Of a stretch of 64,000 nt of DNA, positions 1-11,324 are shown in pieces (the stretch's first letter is position 1; every line of letters begins with the position of its first letter). Both the position numbers and the translations under genes were made by a program. The DNA is taken from assembly GCF_963576675.1 (NCBI RefSeq), contig NC_088917.1:74758610-74822609 (forward strand). Reading direction: 5' to 3'. This DNA is from Euphorbia lathyris. Lineage: Eukaryota; Streptophyta; Magnoliopsida; Malpighiales; Euphorbiaceae. A model generated the notes under the pieces. The model made no database searches. It had not been told where the DNA came from and was given only the letters and a program-made list of their open reading frames with translations.

Positions 1-3000
1 TCCGAACCTGGTGATCAAGTGTTTTTCAATGAACTTTCTCATCTGCTTAGATCCCAACTTGCTAAATGATTCTGCCTCTACCCACTTGGTGAAGTAATCA
101 ATGGCGACTGCAATGAATTTGTGCCCGTTCGAGGCATTAGGCCTCACCTCTCCGATGATATCAATGCCCCAAGCCGCAAATGGCCAAATGGGCGCTAACA
201 CATGCAGCTCCATAGCTGGTAAATGATTATAATCTCCGTGGATTTGACAATCGTGGCATTTCTTCGCATATTCGTTACAATCTCTTTCCATGGTGAGCCA
301 ATAGAAACCCTGCCTTATGATTTTCTTTGCTAATACTGCTCCTCCCATATGGGCTCCACAAATTCCCGAGTGTACTGACTCCATTGCCTCACGGGCTTCT
401 CCCGCATCCAAGCACCTCAATTGTAAACCATCGGCGTGTCTTTTGTAAAGCAAGTCATTGTGGATGACAAATTGCTGAGCTAACCTTCTGATCACAGCCT
501 GATCCCTAAGTTCTGATTCTGCCGGGTATGTTCCACTTTTCATGAAGTTTACGATATCGAAATACCACGGTTTTTCATCTGCCCCGCGCAGCATTACATC
601 TTCGTAACATGGTTTGTGAGACCTCTTTAACACCAACGGCTTTGAGGCGAGGTTCCGAGGGTTATCCCATACTGACACCAAAGTGGCCAAAGCATCCGCT
701 GCTTGATTTTGTGCTCGAGGAATGTGATAAAAACGGCATTCGCTGAATTTCTGCGCTAATCCCTCCAACTGATCTAGGTATGAACGTAACCTTTCTTCTC
801 TTACTTCCGAGTTTCCCCGCGCCTGTTCAATAATCAGTTTTGAGTCGCCCCAAATTTCAACATATGATGCTTCCAGCACTGCTAACGACTCCAACCCATA
901 GATGCACGCTTCATATTCGGCCATATTATTGGTGAGAGGGAAGGATAACTTCTTTGCCATTGGAATCCTTTCTTCTTCTAGTGAGATAAGTAGCACTCTT
1001 ACTCCGGCTCCATTCGAATTAACTGCTCCATCGAAGAACATTTTCCACGGTATAACTTCTATTGCATTCAAGTGCTCATCGGGGAAATCATAGTTTATCT
1101 CTTCCTCTTCTGCGTTCAGAGGTTGGTTGGCCAGAAATTCTGCTACGGCCCTCCCCTTGATAACCTTCTTCGTTACATATTCGATATCAAACTCGGACAA
1201 AAGCAACAACCATCGGGCTCGCTTTCTTGTTAGAGACGGAGTTTGGTACAGATACTTCACAGGATCCATTCGGGAAATAATGATCACTTTGTAAGATTGA
1301 AAATAGTGTCGTAGTTTCTTTGTTAACCATACTACCGCCACACACGTCTTTTCGATCATGTTATACTTGAGCTCGTATTCCAGGAACTTCTTACTCAGAT
1401 AATACACCGCGTGCTCCACACCGGTGTCCCCTTCCTGGGCCAGCATTGCTCCAATAGATCGCTCTTCGATCGCTACATAGAGGAGAAGCGGTTTCCCAAG
1501 TTTAGGCGGTCTCAGAACTGGTGGATTAGACAAGTAGTTCCGGACGTTCTCTAAGGCTTGCTGACACTTACCATTCCAAATCGTGGGTTGATCCTTCCGT
1601 AGCAACTTAAAGATTGGCTCGCAGATCGCCGTGAGTCTTGCTATGAACTGACTGATATACTGAACCTGTCCCAGAAACCCTCTCACCTCTTTCTCATTCT
1701 TTGGTGCCGGCATTTCCCGTATGGCCTTCACTTTGTCGGGATCTACCTCGATTCCCTTATTACCGATTACATAGCCTAAGATTTTCCCCGATGAAACGCC
1801 AAAGAAGCACTTTTTCGGGTTCAACCTTAATTTGAATTCTGTAATCCGGGCTAAAAACTTTTCGAGCGCAACGAAATGCCCCTCTCTCGTCTCTGACTTG
1901 ACCATCATGTCATCCACATAGACCTCTACCTCCTTGTGTATCATATCATGGAACAGTGCCGTAGCCATTCGCTGGTAAGTTGCCCCGGGATTTTTCAAAC
2001 CAAACGGCATCACCCTATAGCAGTATGTTCCCCATTCAGTTGTGAACGAGGTTTTTGCTTTGTGTTTCTCGGCCATTTGAACTTGCATGTTGCCCATGAA
2101 ACCATCCACATTTGTGTGTAAGACGCTCGATGCTGCACTGTCGATTAACACGTCGATATGAGGCAACACGAATTCATCTTTGGGGCATGCCTTGTTAAGA
2201 TCTCTATAATCGACGCACATTCTTACTTTGCCGTCCTTCTTTGCGATGGGCACTACATTTGCGACCCAAGGGGGATAGTCGATTACTTCGATGAACCCTG
2301 CCTCCAACTGCTTCTTCACTTCTTCTCTGATCTTATCTGCCCATTCCGGTCTCATGCGTCGGAGTTTCTGCTTCACGGGCTTAGCATCGGGGTATGTTGG
2401 AATACGGTGAGTTACGATTGATTGATCGATTCCCGGCATGTCTTCGTATGTCCAAGCAAACACTATTTCGTATTTTTTAATTATTCTCTCAAATTCTTTT
2501 CTCTCTTCAATAGTTAATTCTTGAGCAATTTGTATAAGTTTAGGATTTTCATCCGTGCCAAGATTGAAAGTTGACATTTCTATTGTATTGATTTCAAATG
2601 TAGGCATGTTATATGAATGAGAATGCATGGAATGATCACGATCAACATCAAGCAAGTAAGCAAAATCAGAATTCATTTCATTGATAGTATTGGCGAGTAC
2701 ATCGTCAGATTCAAATAAAGCAGTAATACAATTTTCATCATCGGGGTTCTCGGGTTTCTCATAAGTCTTGGAAGTACTGGGCTCATCCACCGCTCCCATA
2801 GTGGCCTCAATAGTGATCACCTGCTCCTCGGCATTAAGGTCTAATATCATGATCTCCTCGACGAAGCAGCTTGCCTTTCCTTTGCCCCAGTCAGTAACAT
2901 CATTGAAGATCTCGAAACCTGGCAGAATCTTTCCTTCGGTGCTAGTCCATGACTCAGGAGCTCCCGAATAAACCTTCTTGTGACCCTCGTTTACAAAATA

Positions 3001-3486
3001 CTTCTTTAGGCCCACTTTTCCTTCACCTCCTGTGTTGGACGGACCTCCCTGCTCATACCCTAAGCCTCTTCAGGTTTTTTGACTCTTGAAGTCCGGAAAC
3101 TCTGGCAACCCTTGATGGTGTGCTCCCAAGCCCATACCCGGGATGAAACCTCCCTTCATCATCTTCACCACATTAGTGGTCATGCTAGACTCGTAGATCC
3201 CTAAAACTTGGAATCCAGAGAAAAGTTGGGGCTCAATTCCCAATGCCGCCACCGAGCTCAATTTTTCCGCTCTGATCGTCACTATCTCCTCCCCGAAGGG
3301 GAATTTGATCATTTGGTGGAGCGTGGAGGGCACACCTCCCAACTTGTGGAACCATGGACGTCCCAACAACACAGAAAATGTCACCGGTATATCCAGAACA
3401 GTGAACTCAGTCTCCTCCTCATGCGGCCCTACTTTCAGCTTGGCCTTAAAAACTCCTTCGATGTGTCTACGGCTATCATCATAAGC
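1..3486 (-). pseudogene. pol: pol of Tat/Ogre-like element (protease end, RT, RNase H, second RNase H, integrase), runs off window
   Basis: On the minus strand the frame is open from about 3520 down to position 1 except for one TGA at 3070-3072. Going downstream one meets the protease C-terminus with LLGRPW (near 3355-3385), an RT with YVDD at 1909-1920, a first RNase H (about 1470-1200), and a second, archaeal-type RNase H starting with FFDGA near 1040. The integrase follows, with its H-H-C-C zinc region at about 380-245 and its first catalytic Asp in WGIDIIG near 160. This frame is -1 relative to the upstream gag-protease frame. The homologous residues switch frames between ETMPR and AYDDS near 3487, which looks like one lost base. 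The TGA precedes RGLGYE, where Arg (CGA) is the likely ancestral codon. So two small lesions separate this copy from a continuous reading frame. A spliced intron between protease and RT, known in Ogre elements, is an alternative for this interval. Confidence 0.85.
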
Positions 3487-6400
3487 CGAGGCATAGTTTC
3501 CGAGGCCGTCAGGTCTCCTCTTTCTACTCCCAATTTAGACAAGAGCTTCAATGGGCAAACATTAATGGCCGATCCATCATCAACCATCACGCAGCTAGTC
3601 TTCTTCCCATTAATTTCAGCTCGGATATACAAAGGCTTGTTGTGAGCCTTCCCCTCTTCTGGGAGATCTTCATCGGTGAAGGTGATTTCCGTCTTCTTCC
3701 TAGCCATAATTGCCCCCACCAACGCCGCCGGTTTAGTATCGGTAGAAATAACCAAATTCTGCAGCTCTTTCATCAAATTTTCACGGTGGTATTTGGAATG
3801 GCATAGGACTTCCCACACTGTAGATTTAGCTTGTGTTTTCTTAAACTTCTCGAGGACTTGGTCATCTGGCTTAGGAGCCGATCCTTCCCCTATCTCAGTC
3901 TCAACCATAGGTGCCTTTCCCTCGGCCACTCGACCTGATCTTGTCATGACGGCGATTTTCGGCTCATCATCAGATTCATCCCAAATGTTGATAGGAATCC
4001 TCCGATCAGTATCCTCCTCATCCGAAGAACTACCCCAAATGTCCACGATCATTAGGTCCATCACGTGAGGGACGTTTGAATTTAAGTACACGGGATCCGC
4101 CGATCCATACAAAGCCCAACCTATCAACTCGTCGTAGTTCCGGAGAAACACCCTGTTCATTCTCCTTGCTGCTAACGGAACAGCGCCTCTCTGTATGCAC
4201 ATGATCTGCACCTTATCACTCATCGTCTCTCGACACTGCTCATAACGGTGCCTCCACCTCCTAGCGTAATCCACAAACGGTTCCTCGGGGAATTGCCTGA
4301 TCCTATCTAGATCTTCCAGGGATCCCGTCCACGGAACATACATCTCATATCTTGCTACAAAAGCATCCCTAAGAGGTATCCAGTGACCCATTTCCTCTTC
4401 TGATAGGCCTTGGTGCCACAACAAGGCTTCTCCCATGAGAGTTTCCGGGAAATGTTCATGTAATTCACATTGAGGGAACCCGGCATCACACATATGGTTG
4501 CGGAATAACCTCGCATGCTCAATAGGATCCCGGTATCCGCCAAACCTAGGCATTGCTAACACCGCTTCAGGTGTCTCATAGGAGGGCGAGTCCGGGGTTT
4601 GCTCCGCTAGCATCCATACCGTATACTCCTTGATAAACCTTTTCGTCATTGCGGCCCAATCGCGCTTGACATGCATCGGAAGTGACATATACCACATCAA
4701 CGGCTCACCCATTAGCGAATTACAGAATAGACTGGTGATCTCTTCTTCCTTAAAACCCAAAGGCCCCATGGCCGACAAGTAGAAGTGAAGGTGTTCCATC
4801 GGGTCCTTATTGCCATTATACTTACTGACCCTCGGTAACGGACGCTTGATAGGCCCAATCTGTATAGCGAAGCGCTCTGCCATCCTGTTCTTAGTGTTCT
4901 TGTACTTCTCAAGGAACAAATCGGACAATCGCTCCCAATCATGCTTGCAAGAGTCGGGCAACGAATGGAACCATCCCAAAGGCTCGCCTACTACCGAATA
5001 GTGAAACCACTGAGCAATCTCGTCTACCCCGAAAGATTCAACAAACATATCGTGCATATACTCATGTAAGTGCACATCGGGATCCTCCCCTCCACTGAAT
5101 AGACTCAGTTCTGGCACCATAATCCGAGACGATCCTTCTCCGGTCTCTTCGGCACTATCCTCATCATACGGTGCTCCGCCGTCCAACCCTTCATCCATCG
5201 GTTCACCCTCTGGTTCTTTGCCAAGGAAGGATACGTATAAACCCTTTCCCACATTGCTTTTCTCCTCGGAGTCCAACAACTCCTCCTCATTCTCCTCGAA
5301 GGATTCCACCACCATGTTTTCATTCAACCCAATTCCGATCATGCTCACCCTATGATTAGGCAATGGATTACGCCTAGTGGAAGGGTTTGCCGACGAAGGA
5401 TCAGCTATCTTCTTCTCCTCAATCAAATCTTGGATCTCATGCTTCAACCTCTCACAGTTCTCAATAGTATGCCCATAATTACTGTGGAACTCGCAATATC
5501 CTCTAGCCTGTATCTGCGGAGTGGGCGGAGCCTTGTTATAAGGAGTGAGGGCTTTTAACAATCCCTTTTTCTGCAATCGTTCGAAAACTTTTGCGTAGGT
5601 CTGATCAAATTTGGCGAACCGCCTCTTTTCGATAGCATTAAGATCAAGCACTTTCACTGCGGCAGATTCTGCATTCGCACTTGGCCCTCCGACATTATAT
5701 CCCGACTTTGTCCACTTGGTATAAGCTTTCTTTGGCTCTCCGTCTCCCTCAACTGTCAAGGCGCAGCTATACATCTGATTGAAATCAGTAAAAGGCATAT
5801 ACCGCAGCTCATTCTTAATGTACGGCAATGTGTTGCCCACCACCATTTGGATCTGATCTTGCTCAAGCGGCTTCTGCTTCATAACCGCGGCCTTGGACCT
5901 CCATCTTCTTACAAAATCGGAAAAAGATTCCCCAGCATGCTGCTTAGTGCTCTCGAGCTCCTTCAGGGTAACCTCAAGCATAGTGTTAAAACTGTACTGG
6001 GCGATGAATGACTTCGCCAACTCCTTCCAATCTCTCTTCGTGACCATCGGCAATACGTGGAACCATATGAGGGCAGCCCCCTCCAAATAGGTATTAAACA
6101 GCCCCAGGACTTGATCCTCAGTCAGGATCGTGTGCTTCATCACAGCAACATACTGATTCATGTGGGCAGTAGGATCCCCAGTTCCATCGAACTTTTTCAT
6201 GTCAGGGAGCCAGAATTTCAAAGGCAAAGCCGTTGCCGATAAACAATTCTTCAAGTTATAAAAGTCCTGACTCCCGGAACTTCCCCCACGTAGATCTTGT
6301 ACCTCCTGAGTGATGTGCTGCTTCCACTCCTCTTCCTTAGCTTTCTCTTTCTCGAGCTGTTTCTGGATATAATCCTGATAGTCATCCTCATTCCCGAAGC

Positions 6401-6713
6401 GGGGACCCGTGTTCACTTCGTTCTCAGCATGCTTGAAACCACTCTTGTTGTCCTTCAATGCCAGCTCAGCTAGCTGGGCCAAAATCGCGGCCAGTTGATC
6501 GTTGATATTGTTCACAGAGTTTTCTAATTCGGCTACTTTTTCATCGGTCGCAGACATACTGACAGAAGACTGAGTATACTCGGATGAAGATGATTCAGAA
6601 GCCACAATTGCTGATTCGGAACTGTCAACCCGTAACTGATCAAACTGTATAACAAGCCGGTTACTCTCGCGAAACCACAACCGCTTAATGATGAAGTCTG
6701 CGCGAACGGTCAT
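3435..6713 (-). CDS. gag: gag-protease polyprotein with four capsid-like modules
   Basis: This open frame of 1092 codons starts at ATG 6713. Residues about 55-90 form a coiled-coil-like segment. A capsid-type module (about 168-325) follows, with a DP..H motif, W-F-H..LP, DW, a FIAQY end and a second lobe with DFVRRWR. A zinc-knuckle-like C..H....H....C motif lies at about 404-426. After an acidic linker come three more modules with the same core (GEPLxW, then LP, then DW, then F...Y) at about 529-610, 628-692 and 715-875. Only the first and last have the second lobe (DFVRRWR / DYARRWRHR). An aspartic protease begins near residue 1028 with active-site VDDGSA at about 1046. Typical family gag has one such module, so this is unusually long. 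The last 17 or so codons are out of the homologous frame because of the lesion near 3487. Product role: virion-like particle assembly and polyprotein cleavage in the cytoplasm. Confidence 0.85.
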   Translation of the reverse strand: MTVRADFIIKRLWFRESNRLVIQFDQLRVDSSESAIVASESSSSEYTQSSVSMSATDEKVAELENSVNNINDQLAAILAQLAELALKDNKSGFKHAENEVNTGPRFGNEDDYQDYIQKQLEKEKAKEEEWKQHITQEVQDLRGGSSGSQDFYNLKNCLSATALPLKFWLPDMKKFDGTGDPTAHMNQYVAVMKHTILTEDQVLGLFNTYLEGAALIWFHVLPMVTKRDWKELAKSFIAQYSFNTMLEVTLKELESTKQHAGESFSDFVRRWRSKAAVMKQKPLEQDQIQMVVGNTLPYIKNELRYMPFTDFNQMYSCALTVEGDGEPKKAYTKWTKSGYNVGGPSANAESAAVKVLDLNAIEKRRFAKFDQTYAKVFERLQKKGLLKALTPYNKAPPTPQIQARGYCEFHSNYGHTIENCERLKHEIQDLIEEKKIADPSSANPSTRRNPLPNHRVSMIGIGLNENMVVESFEENEEELLDSEEKSNVGKGLYVSFLGKEPEGEPMDEGLDGGAPYDEDSAEETGEGSSRIMVPELSLFSGGEDPDVHLHEYMHDMFVESFGVDEIAQWFHYSVVGEPLGWFHSLPDSCKHDWERLSDLFLEKYKNTKNRMAERFAIQIGPIKRPLPRVSKYNGNKDPMEHLHFYLSAMGPLGFKEEEITSLFCNSLMGEPLMWYMSLPMHVKRDWAAMTKRFIKEYTVWMLAEQTPDSPSYETPEAVLAMPRFGGYRDPIEHARLFRNHMCDAGFPQCELHEHFPETLMGEALLWHQGLSEEEMGHWIPLRDAFVARYEMYVPWTGSLEDLDRIRQFPEEPFVDYARRWRHRYEQCRETMSDKVQIMCIQRGAVPLAARRMNRVFLRNYDELIGWALYGSADPVYLNSNVPHVMDLMIVDIWGSSSDEEDTDRRIPINIWDESDDEPKIAVMTRSGRVAEGKAPMVETEIGEGSAPKPDDQVLEKFKKTQAKSTVWEVLCHSKYHRENLMKELQNLVISTDTKPAALVGAIMARKKTEITFTDEDLPEEGKAHNKPLYIRAEINGKKTSCVMVDDGSAINVCPLKLLSKLGVERGDLTASETMPRLMMIAVDTSKEFLRPS

Positions 6714-8626
6714 CCATTAGTATGTATGCATGATTTTATATGCATGATTCGTGGTGTGTGCGTTTATTTATTTACGGATATATAAGATAAGAAGAACAAA
6801 CATTAGTCTATTTACAGGTATCACATCATCTCTCTTCCACCCTTATTCCTCCACGCACTCGATGGTCCAGGTCTCTTTCCTAGGATTTTGGTTTGGGGCT
6901 CACATTGCGGTCCAGGGGACGCGTTATTGCGGAAAAGTAAATCATCCATCAGACAGTACAGTTCGTTTTGACGTATCAACGTTCAGTGACTAAGATAACG
7001 ACCAAATTGGATTGTCCTTTCGGAATAACTCGTTTTCTGTCATTTTACGAGACGCATTAGTTTGGGTTTTGACTCCCTTCGAGCGCATCTTGGATTTTAG
7101 ACATGGTACGAGTTATTCTTTCAGTTCAATCGTTCGTTATTGATAATGACTCGTTCCTTTTTATTCGCATGGGTTCGTGTCTTGATTTTTGGATTACAAC
7201 GGGATCTTTTGGATCTATCGAGAGACGTAACCACGTGTTTATTTAGTGATGATATCACTTTTGGATTTTATTTTTAAGGAACGGACTCATCGCGTAACGT
7301 GTTTGTTTTTAGCGTTAAGAATCTGTTTGCTCGTTTTGGCTACGTGAAAAGACGGCGAGTCTTATTCGAGCGCACGATAATCTTTCGGCTATTAACAACT
7401 CTTTATTTCTTCCAATTTACGGGATATGCCATCCTAGCGTGGTTATAGAAAATCAACGTTTCGTTGAATCGCATGATTATTCGAAGCAGGGATATTACCG
7501 TTCTTTTTCCTTTAGGCACGAGTTAAGCAAACGCGCATGTCGGGCCATATTTCTTGTAGTTTTGGTAACGGTCGAAATGATCGAGCCATTAGTCAAACCC
7601 ACAGTCTCGTCCATATGGCGCAATTATGCGTTTTGGCTTAATTCGGCTTCGTGATTTTAAACGGCGTATACACCTGTTCGAGGCACGTATTTAACGGTAT
7701 TGGTTTATTTTCTTTAACTACTCTCGGGATCGACATATATCGTAGATACGGAATGATTTTGGTCATTTTTATCTTCTTTTATTTTGCTTTTATTTTCTTA
7801 GTCACTTTCGCGGATACATCCATTTCTCTTAAGAACAACACAAGGCGTAACGTAAGAGTTCGTTTTTATTCGGAAGGGACGGGCCACGTCTGCGAAACTC
7901 TTCACGTTACATCAGGGTCGTTCGAAACAGAAATGTTCTTTGTTTTCATTTTGTCATAATCTCGTTTTATCCCAACGTATTAAAGAGTGTGAATAACGGC
8001 TATCGTTAATATAGTCTTTTGAACCGAGCTATAACTATCCTTAACATCAAATCGATTTGGACTAATACGTGCTTACATCACCACGCATTTCCTGAACATG
8101 TGCCTTCTTCGGGACACGGAAAGGGACCAGGCGGGTCGCACAAGTTCATTCATACGAGATGACTAAGTCGTCTTTAGTTCGAATCGTTTCGATGTTTTGG
8201 GGCAGTTTGTATATCGGTTTAAGAGTATATATTAACGTATCATTTCATTTTCTTTACCTATTTTAGGATTAGACACGTATCATGGCAATTTGAAAACACG
8301 AACCGATTCATTTATCACACCAAAAATGGTAACGGGAAATCCTATGGCAACTTCTAAGGCTACTATATGCTGACACGGCTGATCGCGGGACCTCACAGGA
8401 ACGCACAAATTCGCCCCTAACGAATGGATGGGGACCCTTTGGCGCCTTACTGTAAGGGGGAACTTACACTAGCCTCTTTCGAGCGACGAATGGACTCTCG
8501 CTAGAGGTTTCGCGGAAATTACCCAAAAGGTTTGCAATAATGCGTATGAATGCATACGAAAAGAAATAATACGATCCGTCCCCGTTAAGGGCTTAATACA
8601 CGCCTTCCGGAATCAAATTTCTCGCT
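6714..8626 (-). other. Untranslated leader of the Ogre-like element
   Basis: About 1.9 kb lie between the PBS and the gag ATG. I see no minus-strand ORF resembling the extra ORF1 that Ogre elements carry upstream of gag, and no clear tandem repeat. The small plus-strand open frames here are antisense and have no family resemblance. A splice acceptor before gag is possible but I cannot pick one with confidence. Confidence 0.6.
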
Positions 8627-8644
8627 TCCCCAGCAGAGTCGCCA
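8627..8644 (-). other. Primer-binding site complementary to tRNA-Arg
   Basis: On the minus strand the 18 bases read TGGCGACTCTGCTGGGGA, two bases after the LTR end. This complements the 3' end of the plant tRNA-Arg whose acceptor stem begins GACTCYG. It fixes the element orientation and the LTR boundary at 8647. Confidence 0.85.
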
Positions 8645-9217
8645 CTTGTTAGACGAGGTGCCGCGGCCTAATCTCCCGGGCGGACCGAGGGGTGGACACC
8701 TCATGGCGACGTAAATGGTGATCGGCGCCGAAAGCAACCAATCGTGGAATCAAGCTGCTCGGCAGGACCGGAGCTCGGAGTATGGAAGAGTCGCCACCCA
8801 CGAATGGGAAAATGAACACCGATCCCTTGCGGGAGATCGGTGAGGGTTCGGGAAACTTAGGTACGAGCCAGGAAGGCTAGCTCCTTTCCAGAGAAAGGCT
8901 ACTAGGCACCCCAACATCGCCCGGTTATGAACCACCGGCCTCCTACTCAGCGTGTTAGGCGATAACGGACTAATCGCATATTTCTTTAAGTTTAAAATTC
9001 ATTTGAAACCTTTTCTTTCTCGTTTTGAAAACCGTTTTGAGCATATATTACGGAAAGCCATTTTGGTTAAGAATCACCCATTTACATTGATGCAAAATAT
9101 ATAAAAGAGAGAGGGGGAGACAGAAGAGTTGATTTATTTACAGTGTTTTATGCTTTTAATTTACACGTTAAGTCCAAACTAATCTCACTCCCCGAAAACC
9201 AGTTTATTTACATGATT

Positions 9218-9475
9218 CGTACCTTAATCGTCGTTGGAACGATTTAGGTACGTTTCAAAACCCCGTTAATGATGTTCGCTCGAATCGCCGTTGGTACGAA
9301 TCGAGCGTTTAAAAGTGTGAGATAAAAAGCTTTAACGAGAAAACGTGATTAAGCATACAAGTCCATTTATTTTGTACAAAACCATTACTAAAACGATTCA
9401 AAAACTCAATCATTTACAATGAAAGGCGATTTTAATTACAAGGTTCGCTTAATCCGTCGTTGGAACGAATTAAGG
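9218..9475 (-). repeat. Three stem-loops with a shared loop in the Ogre-like LTR (R/U5)
   Basis: Imperfect inverted repeats lie at 9218-9252, 9277-9307 and 9446-9475. Stems pair 13 of 14, 10 of 11 and 9 of 10 positions, each with a single mismatch. The loops on the plus strand are CGTTGGA, CCGTTGGTA and CGTTGGA. The stem sequences differ from each other while the loop is kept. They lie downstream of the inferred transcription start, so they would be in the element RNA. Confidence 0.7.
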
Positions 9476-9721
9476 TTTTAAAACGTGATTTTTTAGAAAG
9501 CGATTTAAAACGACGAAAAACCTTTTATTTGTATTTGGGAACCTCTAAAAAACCTTTAGTTTAAATAATCAAATTAAAAAAAACTCTTTTTGTGATTTAT
9601 TTTTCCCTTTTTCACTCAATTAACTCTTTATTTAAACATAATTACACCAATGAACCAATTAGACCAAAATTCACCAAGTAAAACTCATTTGGAGTATGTA
9701 CATATATACAAAAATAAAATA

Positions 9722-9724
9722 GAA

Positions 9725-9766
<42 letters not shown>

Positions 9767-9768
9767 GA
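9722..9768. repeat. (TA)n microsatellite
   Basis: A nearly pure AT dinucleotide run inside the Ogre-like LTR, just left of the nested solo LTR. Short open frames over it are artefacts of the repeat. Confidence 0.9.
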
Positions 9769-9793
9769 TTTTATCTAAAAATAAGGATATATC

Positions 9794-11324
9794 TGTTGAG
9801 CGATTTCCGCAAGTGCACGGTTTCGCTTGTAGTAATAAAAATATCGATCCCACAGAGAACGCTTTTTAACGAAAACTTATATTAATTTAGTTTAAATACG
9901 ACTTAAGGTTCATTAAATAGATAAACGTTATTTGAAATTGGATTTGGTTTTGAAATTGCTAGAAATAGAATTAGATTAGAGTATTTAGATGTTAGAAATT
10001 ATTTATGATTTAAAAGTTAATTTGCAAGACAGAAACATTTAGAACTTTTAGGAAAACAAATAAATTTATTCGTTTGCATTAAGCAAAGAAAACAACTTTA
10101 AACTTTGTACAAATTATAACGATGAAATAAATGACGGAACCTCTAATTAATTGGCTTTGAACGTGGCAAAACCCTTTCGGGATAGTTGCCCTTAATCAAA
10201 TTAAAACTCTTTCGATATGATAATTTGCCTAAGTGTTCAACAAAGTTTCCTTGTAATGATTTTGAATTCAACTGCGTTTTAATGAAAACACCAGCCTCAC
10301 TTATATTGGATTGGTTACCATAAGTGCTGCATAACGATTTATCGAATAGAACAGACTTTATTAGATGAAATATAAATTGATACAAGTTTACAGAGTGAAA
10401 TCGCATGGACCCTTCGAGGGAGTGCAAGTGAACGGATGATCAGTCCCTTCCTTGGGTTTCCTTAGAGGTTGTTAGGCTCAGGGGCGGATCCTTTTACTAA
10501 TTCTTCTCGCCGAATCTTTAGAATGGAGAATAATCTCATCTACCACCAAAATGTAAACTAAACTGGAACAATGTCTAAATGCTACTAAACTTGTTATTAT
10601 TGAGTAAACAATGTGTGTACAGCATATTGCTTTGAACAGAAATAAAATCTAAACTCTGACTCTTTTCTGAGTCAGAGTTTCTGCATAAACTCTGCACTAA
10701 TCTAACTCTCTCAATATTACATTACATTACATAACATAACATAACATATTATCCTCCAACAACAACTTTTCTCTCCTTATCAACTCTTTATTTATAGATG
10801 TTGAAGGGTTGTGACTGAAGTGATGTGTCCTTTGTGAAGAGTCGTATCCGTTGTGAAAGGACGTCTTTATCCACTTGAACGAACGCGTTTCTTGGATTTC
10901 AGCATGTGTTAAATGCTTTTGGCAAATTTTCTGCACTTACCGAGAATGGAGATCCTCGGCCGTGAATGACGTAGCATTAAGTTGAACGTTGGACGAAGGG
11001 GAGAAATGGCTAAACCACGCGTGTCGCGGCCGCGGGTGGTGGATTCGCTGTCGCGGCACGGTGAGTTTTCTCACTTCTTTGCTTTCGTTCGTGTCCTCGA
11101 TTTGGTGCTTTCGATTTACGTCGTCTTTGACTCCTTTTGAAGGGTTTTTCTTCTGTTTTTGATCCTTTTTCGTTCCTATTTGGATTTTACCAAATATTTA
11201 GGTACCTTGCAAGAAAGAAAGATATTCGAGAGTAAAAGTAATCTAAACAGATATAAATAACACAAATTTGTAATAATAATGATGTAAATATTAATGATAT
11301 TTTAGGTATATTTTGGGCTTAACA
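9794..11324 (-). mobile_element. Solo LTR of an Athila-like element, nested in the Ogre-like LTR
   Basis: The 1531-bp unit starts TGTTGAGCGATTTCCGC and ends GGGCTTAACA on the plus strand, matching the LTR ends at 46804-48309 and 49455-50946. It is flanked by the 5-bp target duplication ATATC (9789-9793 and 11325-11329). By content it is closer to the A3 LTR than to the A2 LTR. No internal sequence remains, as expected from LTR-LTR recombination. Orientation follows the Athila LTRs whose PBS side is the TGTTGAGCG end. A minus-strand TATAAATA lies at 10789-10796, and a GC-rich, CG-palindromic stretch lies upstream of it at about 10950-11060. Confidence 0.92.

Noticed and set aside
3435..3527. 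Programmed -1 frameshift between gag-protease and pol of the Ogre-like element
   Set aside because: The two frames overlap but no slippery heptamer or downstream structure is evident; a one-base loss explains the frame switch better.
7439..7959. Plus-strand open frames in the Ogre-like leader
   Set aside because: Antisense to the element, no recognisable family, ordinary length for chance frames in this composition.
9671..9853. Open frame over the (TA)n run
   Set aside because: Tyr/Ile alternation is produced by the microsatellite.
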